Assembly (NCBI GenBank): GCA_011390335.1
Contig: JAABSO010000013.1
Coordinates: 1 to 64,000 of the forward strand
DNA length: 64,000 nucleotides
Source of the DNA: Desulfotignum sp.
GTDB taxonomy: Bacteria > Desulfobacterota > Desulfobacteria > Desulfobacterales > Desulfobacteraceae
Direction of reading: 5' to 3'
Below are positions 44,035 to 52,154 of the stretch, one piece after another. The notes under the pieces are model-generated. The model did no database searches. It had not been told where the DNA came from and worked only from the letters and a program-made list of their open reading frames with translations. A program made the position numbers and the translations under genes. Positions within the stretch are counted from its first letter, which is position 1; the number at the start of each line of letters is the position of its first letter.

Positions 44035-45282
44035 ATGGTGACACCTGATTATTATGAATTTGGCAGCAGGGCCCACATCATTGCCGGCCATGGTGCCATA
44101 GAACAGATACCCGGCCTTCTTTCATCCATGGGTGCACAAAACCCCATGGTTATTACAGACCAGGGGGTAGTCCGGGCAGGGCTTGTGGATATTCTGCTCC
44201 AGGCCCTGGACAGCCGGATTACAGTAAAAACCATCCAGGATGACGTGCCTGCGGATTCAGATCTGAAAACTGTGCATACTTTGGCCGGTCAATACCGGAA
44301 ATATGGCTGCAATGCCATCATAGCCCTGGGGGGCGGGTCTGTCATGGACACAGCCAAAGGGGTCAATATCCTGGTTTCAGCATCTTCAGACAACCTGCTG
44401 GCATTCAGCGGTGCCAATGCATTGACACACGCACTCAACCCCCTGGTGGCTGTTCCCACCACTGCCGGCACCGGATCGGAGGTTACACAGGTGGCGGTGA
44501 TATCTGATCCGGACAACCTGCGCAAACTGCTGTTCACATCGGGTTTTCTCATGCCGGATGCCGCTGTTCTTGATCCGAGAATGACCCTGACCCTGCCCGC
44601 CCCTGTCACGGCTTCAACCGCAATGGATGCCCTGTCCCATGCTGTTGAAGCCTGCCTGTGCATGGGCAGAAACCCGCTGAGCACTGCCCATGCCCATGAG
44701 GCCATTGCACTGATCTCGCACAACCTTGTGCCGGTGATTCGGCAGCCGGACCATAAACCGGGCCGCCTGGCCCTTGCCACAGGGGCTGCCCTGGCAGGCA
44801 TGGCATTTTCCAATTCCATGGTGGGCATGGTCCATACCCTGGGCCATGCAGTGGGATCTGTGTGCCATGCAGCCCACGGCACCTGCATGGCTGTTCTGCT
44901 GCCCTACGGCATGGCATACAACCTGCACAAGACACAGCACCTGCTGGCTGATCTGCTGCTGCCCATGGCCGGAGCAGATGTGTATGCCAGGACCCACCCC
45001 GCAGAAAGAGCCCAAAAAGCCATTGACTGGATACACCGGATGAACCAGCGGCTGCACCAGGCAACTGCAGGCGCACATGCAGTCTGTCTCAGGGATATAA
45101 AAAACCAGGACGGCAAAGGCCTTGTTCCCAGGCACCTGCTGCCCAGGATTGCCCACACCGCCTTAGGTGACGGCAGTATCTTTTACAACCCCGAAGACCT
45201 GGATTACGACGACTGCCTCATGGTGCTGGAGGCAGCCTTTGACGGCGCTCTCCTGGACCTGTCCCGGGTAAAGAAAGGATAA
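44035..45282 (+). CDS. Iron-containing alcohol dehydrogenase
   Basis: The 415-residue enzyme interconverts an alcohol and aldehyde with NAD(P)H. The nucleotide motif GGGSVMDTAKG (about residue 100) is intact. So are the four metal ligands: Asp and His in AMDALSHAVE, and His in VHTLGHAVG and VCHAAHG. AAGGAG lies 5 nt before the ATG. It sits 8 nt after the degenerate paralogue and 76 nt before the aldehyde oxidoreductase gene, which suggests an alcohol-aldehyde-acid sequence. The substrate is unknown. Confidence 0.9.
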   Translation: MVTPDYYEFGSRAHIIAGHGAIEQIPGLLSSMGAQNPMVITDQGVVRAGLVDILLQALDSRITVKTIQDDVPADSDLKTVHTLAGQYRKYGCNAIIALGGGSVMDTAKGVNILVSASSDNLLAFSGANALTHALNPLVAVPTTAGTGSEVTQVAVISDPDNLRKLLFTSGFLMPDAAVLDPRMTLTLPAPVTASTAMDALSHAVEACLCMGRNPLSTAHAHEAIALISHNLVPVIRQPDHKPGRLALATGAALAGMAFSNSMVGMVHTLGHAVGSVCHAAHGTCMAVLLPYGMAYNLHKTQHLLADLLLPMAGADVYARTHPAERAQKAIDWIHRMNQRLHQATAGAHAVCLRDIKNQDGKGLVPRHLLPRIAHTALGDGSIFYNPEDLDYDDCLMVLEAAFDGALLDLSRVKKG

Positions 45283-45358
45283 AAGCAAAAGGGCTGCACC
45301 AGCAGATTTTTCTGGTGCCAGTGTGAACCTGTACAACAAGAATTCATGGAGATGCATT

Positions 45359-47323
45359 ATGAACTTACCCGGCCGGAGCAAAGGATTCATGGGGAGCATC
45401 ATGGTTGTGGACCTGTCTGCTCAAACCATTGAGACACAACCGGTTTCCTTAAAGGTGTACCGCACATTTTTATCAGGCATGGGCCTGGCCGCCCATGTTC
45501 TGTACCACCGGATTCCCGAAGATGCCGATCCTCTGGGGCCTGACAACATGCTGGGATTTGTGTCCGGCCTGCTCACCGGCACAGGATCCCTTTTTACCGG
45601 CCGGTGGATGGTCACCGGCAAATCCCCTTTGACCGGCGGGTGGGGTGAGGCCAACTGCGGGGGCCATTTTTCTCCTGCCATCAAGCGCTGCGGTGTGGAC
45701 GGCATCTTTTTTACCGGCATGAGCCCAAAACCTGTGTATCTGTATGTGGATGACACCACAGCCCAACTGCGGGATGCGGGCAGCACCTGGGGGATGGATA
45801 CCGTGGAGACCGAAACCTTTCTTTCAGCCCGGTACCCCGGTGCCAGGGTGGCCTGTATCGGACCGGCAGGCGAACGCCTGTCTTTGATGGCAGGGGTATC
45901 CACAGACCAGGGACGGATGGCTGCCAGGTCCGGCCTGGGGGCCGTCATGGGGGCCAAACGCCTGAAAGCGGTTGTCCTGGCAGGCAACAAGCGCATCCAT
46001 GTCCACAACAAAGAGGCCATGAAACACATTTCCCGAATCTGCAACAAATGGGTACAGTTTCAGCCGCCTTTTCTGCCGGGATTTCTCACCGCTCCGGTGG
46101 GGACATTGCTGCGGATCATGCCCTGGGCGTTCACCCAGGACGGGCTTTTGTATAAGATACTTCTCAGAAAATGGGGCACGGTGTCCATGAACCAGATTTC
46201 CGTGGAAATGGGAGATTCTCCTGTCCAGAACTGGAAAGGCAGTAACCGCAACTGGGGATTTTTCAAAAGCCTGTCCGCCCACCCGGATCTATTCACCAGA
46301 AAGGAAACCCGCAAATATCACTGCTATTCGTGTCCTCTGGGGTGCGGGGGCATCTGCCGGACATCCGGCCGACATCCCCGCACCCACAAGCCGGAATACG
46401 AAACCGTGCTCTCCTTTGGGGGATTTGTGCTGAACCGGGATGTGGACACCATTTTTGATGTCAACGAGGCCCTGAACCGGGCCGGCATGGACACCATTTC
46501 CGCGGGCCATGTGGTGGCCTTTGCCATGGAATGCTTTGAAAAAAAGATCATCACCCTGCAGGATACTGCAGGCATGGCCCTGGAATGGGGCAATCCCGAA
46601 GCCATATCCTGGCTGGTGGACCAGATGATCTCCCGGCAGGGCATCGGTCACATCCTGGCTGACGGGGTGGCAAAGGCTGCCGGCCGCATGGGCAAAAAAG
46701 CGCAAAGATTTGCCTTTCATGCCGGGGGCCAGGAGCTGGCCATGCATGATGGCCGCAACGACCCGGGATTTGCCCTGCACTACAGTGTGGAGCCTGCACC
46801 TGGACGGCACACCAACGGGGCCTGGCTGTATTATGAGATGTACCGGCTGTGGAAAAAAGTCACTGATGCGCCAAAGATGCCCCTGGTGTATGCCAAGGCC
46901 CGCAAATATGAAACCGGACCGGACAAAGCTGCCATGGGCAGTGCCAACTCCCGGTTTCTGAATGTCTTAAACGGGGCCGGGGTCTGCCAGTTCGGTGCAT
47001 TCATGGGTATTGACCGGATCAGGATATTTGACTGGCTCAATGCCGCCACCGGCTGGCACATGACCCCGGATGACTACATGGCGGCCGGCACCCGGATCCA
47101 GACCCTGAAACAGGCGTTTAACCTCAAACACGGCATTGCGCCCAGAGATTTCGCCCTGAAAGGCCGGCCTGCAGGGCATCCGCCCATGACCCACGGTGCC
47201 AACAAGGGCCGCAGCATTGACATAGACACCCTGATGGCGGATTACTGGGAGGCGTTCGGCTGGGACAAAAAAACCGGCAGACCCACTGACCACCAGATTG
47301 CTGAAATCACAGATGTTTCTTGA
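45359..47323 (+). CDS. Tungsten-containing aldehyde ferredoxin oxidoreductase (AOR family)
   Basis: The 654-residue enzyme belongs to the AOR family, with a bis-pyranopterin tungsten cofactor and one [4Fe-4S] cluster. Family motifs are the N-terminal GFMGSIMVVDLS, GKSPLTGGWGEANCGGHFSP near residue 90, the cluster ligands HCYSCPLGCGGICR near 320, and AFHAGGQELAMHDGRNDPG near 460. It oxidises aldehydes to acids with a low-potential acceptor or does the reverse. The adjacent four-cluster ferredoxin recalls AorA-AorB of Aromatoleum. BamB, the class II benzoyl-CoA reductase subunit, is in the same family, but the SPLTGGWGEANCGG region looks AOR-like. The stop codon lies inside an IS605-end-like sequence. 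Confidence 0.88.
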   Translation: MNLPGRSKGFMGSIMVVDLSAQTIETQPVSLKVYRTFLSGMGLAAHVLYHRIPEDADPLGPDNMLGFVSGLLTGTGSLFTGRWMVTGKSPLTGGWGEANCGGHFSPAIKRCGVDGIFFTGMSPKPVYLYVDDTTAQLRDAGSTWGMDTVETETFLSARYPGARVACIGPAGERLSLMAGVSTDQGRMAARSGLGAVMGAKRLKAVVLAGNKRIHVHNKEAMKHISRICNKWVQFQPPFLPGFLTAPVGTLLRIMPWAFTQDGLLYKILLRKWGTVSMNQISVEMGDSPVQNWKGSNRNWGFFKSLSAHPDLFTRKETRKYHCYSCPLGCGGICRTSGRHPRTHKPEYETVLSFGGFVLNRDVDTIFDVNEALNRAGMDTISAGHVVAFAMECFEKKIITLQDTAGMALEWGNPEAISWLVDQMISRQGIGHILADGVAKAAGRMGKKAQRFAFHAGGQELAMHDGRNDPGFALHYSVEPAPGRHTNGAWLYYEMYRLWKKVTDAPKMPLVYAKARKYETGPDKAAMGSANSRFLNVLNGAGVCQFGAFMGIDRIRIFDWLNAATGWHMTPDDYMAAGTRIQTLKQAFNLKHGIAPRDFALKGRPAGHPPMTHGANKGRSIDIDTLMADYWEAFGWDKKTGRPTDHQIAEITDVS

Positions 47324-47357
47324 CATCCTCTCCGGCCTAAAGGCCGAAGATTCCTGA
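47320..47357. mobile_element. Relic of an IS200/IS605-type terminal hairpin
   Basis: TTGACATCCTCTCCGGCCT-AA-AGGCCGAAGATTCCT closely resembles the hairpin end sequence that flanks IS605-group TnpB elements (TTGACATCC...GATTCCT around a GGCC stem). The palindrome CGGCCT/AGGCCG is at 47333-47346. No transposase is nearby, so it is a solitary end or small derivative. It overlaps the AOR stop codon. Confidence 0.5.
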
Positions 47358-47488
47358 TGAACCGCATGAAAAAAGCAAATCATGACAAAAGCAAATATTG
47401 GTCAGTAAATTTTTTAATGCGTGCCTTATATCCCCGACCTGAAAAAAAGGGAGTTTTACGGCACTTTGGATAACCCGGGAGAAATGTG

Positions 47489-47908
47489 ATGGCCTTTTTC
47501 ATAACCAGCGACTGCACCGGATGCACGGCCTGTAAAAGCATCTGCCCCACCTGTGCCATATCCGGAGAAAAAAAACAGCAGCATACCGTCTCTGATACAG
47601 CCTGTATCGACTGCGGGGCCTGCGGCCGCATCTGCCCGGCAGGGGCTGTGACCAACCCCTTTGGCAGAATTGTTTCAAAAATACCCAAAAAACAATGGGT
47701 CCGGCCCTTTTTCAACCTGGATCTGTGCATGGCCTGCAGCATCTGTGTGGATGCCTGCCCGGCCAATGCCCTGGACATTGCTTTGCAAAAAGTCAGGGAT
47801 CTGCATCCCTATCCTTTTCTGGTCCTAGAATCCCAATGCATGGGATGCGGATTCTGTGCCGAAGCATGTCCCGTGGATGCGGTCACCCTGGAAAAAAGAG
47901 CCGGATAA
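47489..47908 (+). CDS. Polyferredoxin with four [4Fe-4S] motifs
   Basis: The 139-residue protein has four complete motifs, CTGCTACKSICP, CIDCGACGRICP, CMACSICVDACP and CMGCGFCAEACP, giving four [4Fe-4S] clusters. GGGAG lies 7 nt before ATG 47489. Adjacent to the AOR gene it matches AorA-type electron-transfer subunits. It may also feed the ATP-dependent reductase encoded downstream, joining the two halves of the island. Confidence 0.92.
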   Translation: MAFFITSDCTGCTACKSICPTCAISGEKKQQHTVSDTACIDCGACGRICPAGAVTNPFGRIVSKIPKKQWVRPFFNLDLCMACSICVDACPANALDIALQKVRDLHPYPFLVLESQCMGCGFCAEACPVDAVTLEKRAG

Positions 47909-47935
47909 ATCCCATGCAGCTGGTCCAGGCGGCAA

Positions 47936-47964
47936 TTGACTTATTAAACAGTGTTCGCTATACA
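47936..47964 (+). promoter_or_regulatory. Strong sigma70-type promoter before the BcrC-like gene
   Basis: TTGACT at 47936-47941 and TATACA at 47959-47964 are spaced by exactly 17 nt, 92 nt before the BcrC-like start codon. A small hairpin GCTGT-T8-ACAGC follows at about 47980-47998. It would let the reductase genes be expressed apart from the AOR/ADH genes. Confidence 0.6.
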
Positions 47965-48055
47965 ACAGTCTTGATATGTGGCTGTTTTTTTTTACAGCAT
48001 CTTTGTGCAAACTAGGAACCGGCACCACTGCCTGTTACTGCACAGGGATGCACCC

Positions 48056-49195
48056 ATGAAAGACCGTGATCCTATGAAAGAACTGATGCCGTTTTACCAG
48101 GCTGTTGAAGATCCTGCCGCCTTAGGCCGCAGCATCACCCATAAAAAAATCATAGGCACCCTGTGCTCCTATACGCCGGAAGAACTGATATATGCAGCCG
48201 GATTTCATCCCATGCGCCTGTTTTCATCCAGCAAAGAGATCCATCTGGCACACAACCACCTGCAGACCTATTGCTGCTCTGTGGTGAGAGGGGTACTGGA
48301 AGACAGCCTGTCCGGACACCTGGATTTTCTGCATGGGGCGGTTTTTCCCCATACCTGTGATTCCATGCAGCGGCTGTCCGATATATGGCGCCTCAAGAAA
48401 CGGTACCCGTTTTTTGCAGATGTGATCCTGCCGGCCAAAATGAACACCCCCAGCGCAAACGCCTATATGGCAGCAGTGCTGGAAAGATTTAAAGCCGACC
48501 TGGAGGCTGACGGCGGCATCACCATCACACAACAGGCCCTGGCAGATGCCGTCCATTTGTACAACCGGATACGCAGCACCCTTTCTTCCATTTACGCACA
48601 TAAAAGCAAATATCCGGCCAGTTTGACAAACAGGGATATCCATGCCCTTGTGAAGGGCTCCATGCTCATGGACCGGCAGCAGACCGCCGGTCTGCTGGAT
48701 AAGGTGGCCCGCCGGCTGGCATCTGCAGATCCAGCGGCTGAACATGCCCAGAATCGGGGAACCAAACGCCTTATCCTTTCAGGGTCTGTGTGTGACATGC
48801 CCGGGCTTTATGATCTTTTTCAGGATACCGGCGCTGCTGTGGTGGGGGATGATCTGTGCACCGGCAGCCGCTGGTTTGAGGGCCTGACAGATGAGGACGA
48901 TGACCCGCTGGCTGCCATCACCCGGCGCTATGCCCGGCGCATGGTATGTCCGGCCAAACACCGGGGCCTTCACACACGGGCAGCGGCCCTGGTTGAAAAG
49001 GCCCAGCGCCTCAAGGCGGACGGTGTGGTGTTTGTGCTGCTCAAATTCTGTGATCCCCACGCCTTTGACTATCCGTATATCAAGGGCTTTCTGGATGACG
49101 CCGGCATCAGATCTCTGGTGCTGGAACTGGATGACAGCCAGGACAGCCTGGGCCAGCTGGCCACCCGCATCGAAACCTTTATCCACATGATTTAA
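48056..49195 (+). CDS. Benzoyl-CoA reductase / 2-hydroxyacyl-CoA dehydratase family subunit (BcrC-like)
   Basis: The 379-residue protein belongs to the HgdB/BcrB-BcrC family, whose members form the FeS-holding catalytic half of ATP-dependent radical enzymes. Conserved features are IGTLCSYTPEELIYAAGFHP (C37), TYCCSVVRG (C73, C74), HTCDSMQRL (C101) and the C-terminal LKFCDPHAFDYP, giving the expected cluster cysteines. ATG 48056 was chosen with AGGGA 7 nt upstream. It pairs with the BcrB-like protein 18 nt downstream. It could be a ring reductase or a dehydratase; the substrate is unknown. Confidence 0.85.
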   Translation: MKDRDPMKELMPFYQAVEDPAALGRSITHKKIIGTLCSYTPEELIYAAGFHPMRLFSSSKEIHLAHNHLQTYCCSVVRGVLEDSLSGHLDFLHGAVFPHTCDSMQRLSDIWRLKKRYPFFADVILPAKMNTPSANAYMAAVLERFKADLEADGGITITQQALADAVHLYNRIRSTLSSIYAHKSKYPASLTNRDIHALVKGSMLMDRQQTAGLLDKVARRLASADPAAEHAQNRGTKRLILSGSVCDMPGLYDLFQDTGAAVVGDDLCTGSRWFEGLTDEDDDPLAAITRRYARRMVCPAKHRGLHTRAAALVEKAQRLKADGVVFVLLKFCDPHAFDYPYIKGFLDDAGIRSLVLELDDSQDSLGQLATRIETFIHMI

Positions 49196-49213
49196 CCCAA
49201 AAGGGATCCTCCC

Positions 49214-50458
49214 ATGACCCGGACCATTGACAGGGAAAACACAAAAATTGCAGCCGCAAAAAAAATGCGGGATATCATGACCACCTATTACCTGGATGCA
49301 TTGTCCGCCTTCCAGAACAACAGACAGGTGGCCTGGATCACCTCCGGGGGACCTGTGGAACCCCTGGTGGCCATGGATATCATACCGGTGTATCCGGAAA
49401 ACCACGGGGCCATGATCGGTTCGGCCAAGATGGGGGAAGAGCTGTGCAGCAAGGCGGAAGAGATGGGGTATTGTGCAGACCTGTGCGCCTATGCCAGGGC
49501 AGATATCGGCTGCTCCGTGGCAAAGGGCGGTCCCATAGGCGGTCTGCCAAAACCTGACATGCTCATCTGCTGCAACAATATCTGCGGCACGGTTCTCAAG
49601 TGGTACGAAGTCCAGGCCCGGTATTATGGTGTGCCTTTGTTCATTTTGGATACCCCGGTGTGCCACACAGGTTTTTTCCCGGAAACAGCCGCCTATGTCA
49701 AGGCCCAGATCACAGAATATATTGGATTTCTGGAAACCGTCACCAAACGAAAACTGGACATGGACCGCTTGAACCAGGTGGGGCACCTGTCTTTTGAAGG
49801 ACAGAAACTCTGGCAGCAGGTACTCAGGACCACGGCCCACAAGCCATCTCCCATGAGTGCCTTTGACGCGTTCTTTTTTCTGGCCCTGATTGTCACCCTG
49901 CGGGGCACCACCACGGCTGTGGATTTTTACAGAGAATTGCTGGCGGAAATGAATGACAGAATCGCCAAAGGCATCTCGGTTGTGCCGGATGAGCAATACC
50001 GCCTGCTCTGGGACAATCTGCCGGTGTGGCACCGGCTCAAATGGCTGTCAAAGAAATTTTCAGACCACAAGGCCTGCCTTGTGGCTGACACCTATACCTC
50101 GGCCTGGTGTGGGGCGATCCAGTATATTGACCCGGACAATTTTCTGGACTCCATTGCCCAGGCATATACCCGTATCTACCTGAACATCGGCATCGACCAG
50201 ATGGCAGACCAGGTCCTGGACATGATCCGGTTCTATGATGTAAACGGACTGGTCATGCACTCCAACCGGTCCTGCAAGCCCTATTCCTTCGGCCAGATGG
50301 ACATCATGCACATTGTTCACAAAAAAACCGGCATTCCTGTTCTCATGCTGGAGGCGGACATGGTGGATCCCAGAAGCTTTTCCGAATCCCAGATGGACAC
50401 CCGCATAGATGCATTCATGGAAATCATCCTTCAGAGAGGTACCACCTTAAAGGGGTGA
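49214..50458 (+). CDS. Benzoyl-CoA reductase BcrB/BzdO-like subunit
   Basis: The 414-residue protein follows the layout of Thauera BcrB from memory: an early GYCADLCAYARADIG cysteine segment, PKPDMLICCNNICGTVLKWYE, DMDRLNQ, KPSPMSAFDAFFF, TLRGTTTAVDFY and the C-terminal NRSCKPYSFGQMDIM and LEADMVDPRSFS. Each has a direct BcrB counterpart (for example VCTYVKADIG, APDMLLLSYTGC, RPSPIDAYFGG, DLVDPRYFS). The likeness is closer to class I benzoyl-CoA reductase than to simple hydroxyacyl-CoA dehydratases. Stop and next start are 3 nt apart. It forms the catalytic half with the BcrC-like subunit. Confidence 0.85.
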   Translation: MTRTIDRENTKIAAAKKMRDIMTTYYLDALSAFQNNRQVAWITSGGPVEPLVAMDIIPVYPENHGAMIGSAKMGEELCSKAEEMGYCADLCAYARADIGCSVAKGGPIGGLPKPDMLICCNNICGTVLKWYEVQARYYGVPLFILDTPVCHTGFFPETAAYVKAQITEYIGFLETVTKRKLDMDRLNQVGHLSFEGQKLWQQVLRTTAHKPSPMSAFDAFFFLALIVTLRGTTTAVDFYRELLAEMNDRIAKGISVVPDEQYRLLWDNLPVWHRLKWLSKKFSDHKACLVADTYTSAWCGAIQYIDPDNFLDSIAQAYTRIYLNIGIDQMADQVLDMIRFYDVNGLVMHSNRSCKPYSFGQMDIMHIVHKKTGIPVLMLEADMVDPRSFSESQMDTRIDAFMEIILQRGTTLKG

Positions 50459-50461
50459 CCA

Positions 50462-51229
50462 ATGATATATGCAGGCATTGATATCGGCTCCATAACCGCC
50501 AAGGCTGCACTGATAGAAAACAATCAGCTCAAGGCCACCCACATGGTGTTCACAGGCTACAATCCGGCAGCCGCCGGAAGGCAGGTGTTTGATGAACTGC
50601 TCATGCAGACCGGCATATCAGCCAATGCCGTCAACAAGGTGGTGGCCACAGGATACGGCAGGGCATCTGTGGATTTTGCACACAAAACATTGACGGAAAT
50701 CATCTGCCACGGCACAGGTGCCCATTTTCTGAACCCTGGTGTCCGGGGTGTCATTGATGTGGGGGGCCAGGACAGCAAGGCAATTTTACTGGATGCACAC
50801 GGACATGTACAAAATTTTGCCATGAATGACAAATGCGCCGCCGGTACGGGCCGGTTCCTGGAGGTGATGGCCCAGGCCCTGCAGATCCCCCTGGACCAGA
50901 TGGGAGAGATAAGCCTTGGGGCAGAAAATCCGGTGAAAATATCCTCCATCTGCACGGTATTTGCCGAATCAGAGGTCATTTCCATGATCGCCCGCCAGAA
51001 AGACCGCCGGGATATTGCCGCAGGTATCCACAGATCTGCAGCCTTGCGTGTGGCATCCCTTGCCGGGAAGATACACCTTGCCCCGCCCGTTGTCATGACC
51101 GGCGGGGTGGCAAAAAACAAGGGGATGGTACAGGCCCTGGAAGATTATCTGGGGTATGGTATACAGGTGGGGACTGTCCCCCAGGAAAACGGGGCTGTGG
51201 GTGCTGCGGTTCTGGCATCCGGCACCTGA
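50462..51229 (+). CDS. ATP-dependent activator (HgdC/BcrD-type ASKHA ATPase)
   Basis: The 255-residue ATPase couples ATP hydrolysis to low-potential electron injection into the BcrB/C-like pair. The ASKHA phosphate loops are GIDIGSITAKAAL and VIDVGGQDSKAI; the adenosine motif is MTGGVAKNKGM. The two cysteines that hold a subunit-bridging [4Fe-4S] cluster are in DKCAAGTGRFLE and SSICTVFAESE. Class I benzoyl-CoA reductases have two such subunits (BcrA and BcrD), but only one is encoded here. It probably works as a homodimer, as in hydroxyacyl-CoA dehydratase systems. Confidence 0.9.
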   Translation: MIYAGIDIGSITAKAALIENNQLKATHMVFTGYNPAAAGRQVFDELLMQTGISANAVNKVVATGYGRASVDFAHKTLTEIICHGTGAHFLNPGVRGVIDVGGQDSKAILLDAHGHVQNFAMNDKCAAGTGRFLEVMAQALQIPLDQMGEISLGAENPVKISSICTVFAESEVISMIARQKDRRDIAAGIHRSAALRVASLAGKIHLAPPVVMTGGVAKNKGMVQALEDYLGYGIQVGTVPQENGAVGAAVLASGT

Positions 51230-51281
51230 ATGGCAGCAGCCTTAAAAAAATATTTGCAAACCGTTTTCTCAGGAAAAATAT

Positions 51282-52061
51282 ATGGAAATCACATGGCTGG
51301 GAACAGCCGGTTTTGACATCAGCACCAAAGACAGCCATTTTTTGATAGATCCCTATGTCAGCCGCAACCCTGAGGCCGAACCGGTGCAGCCCAAAAAACC
51401 GGCTGACCTGGCCGGGGCAGACCGGATTTTTATCTCCCATGGCCATTTTGATCACCTCATGGATCTGCCTGGGATCCTGGCGCAGGACCCTGAAAAACCC
51501 GCCCGGGTATTTTGTTCTGCAACCGCTGCAAAAACCCTGGAAAAAATGGGGGTTTCTCCGGCCCGCATCTACAGGGTAACCCGGAACAACACAGCTGTCC
51601 GGTTCGGCCATGTGGCAGCCCGGGCCAGCTTTGGCCGCCATATCCGGTTTGATCTTTCCCTGGTGGCCACCACCCTGGCCAGAATGCATATGCGGTTTTT
51701 CCATATCCTGCCGCTGTTTACCGGATATCCCTGCGGCCGGGTCCTGAGCTGGCGCTTTTCTCTGGAAGGCAGGACCATACAGCACCTGGGCAGTGCCGGG
51801 ATTTCACCCGGAGAACTGGAGAACCTGGGGCCTGCGGATGTTCTGATGCTGCCCCTGCAAGGGCATTCAGACATCTGCAGGATTGCCGCAGACCTGGCGG
51901 TGCGCCTGGCACCCCGGTCCGTCATCGTCCACCACCATGACAATTTTTATCCCCCGGTTTCCCAGACCGTGGATATTGCCCCGTTTGTGGAACAGGTGAA
52001 CCGGCAGTGTCCGGATACCCGCATCATTGTTCCCCGGATAAACATTCCCTTTACCTTGTAA
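51282..52061 (+). CDS. Metallo-beta-lactamase-fold hydrolase
   Basis: The 259-residue protein starts MEITWLGTAGFDIST and has the metal motif SHGHFDHLMD (HxHxDH) near residue 50, then GSAG and VHHHDNFYPP late in the chain. This is the UlaG/YtnP-like branch of the MBL superfamily. Substrate could be a lactone, thioester or phosphoester; position at the end of the reductase genes suggests release or repair of a CoA-pathway intermediate. AGGA lies 8 nt before the ATG. Confidence 0.82.
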   Translation: MEITWLGTAGFDISTKDSHFLIDPYVSRNPEAEPVQPKKPADLAGADRIFISHGHFDHLMDLPGILAQDPEKPARVFCSATAAKTLEKMGVSPARIYRVTRNNTAVRFGHVAARASFGRHIRFDLSLVATTLARMHMRFFHILPLFTGYPCGRVLSWRFSLEGRTIQHLGSAGISPGELENLGPADVLMLPLQGHSDICRIAADLAVRLAPRSVIVHHHDNFYPPVSQTVDIAPFVEQVNRQCPDTRIIVPRINIPFTL

Positions 52062-52154
52062 CTGCGTAATTCAACAGAAAAAAGCCATTTCAATTGAAAA
52101 GGTTCTGTTGTAAACTGCTTTTCTTTGAATAACGGTTGCATAAACAGTGGGCAC

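Noticed and set aside
45359..47323. AOR-family gene as BamB, the class II benzoyl-CoA reductase subunit
   Set aside because: The length is close to BamB, but the GKSPLTGGWGEANCGG segment is AOR-like, the neighbour is an AorA-like ferredoxin, and no bamC-I genes are present.
48779..50032. 417-codon minus-strand frame opposite the BcrC/BcrB-like genes
   Set aside because: Shadow frame spanning two real genes and their junction; no ribosome site or recognisable motif.
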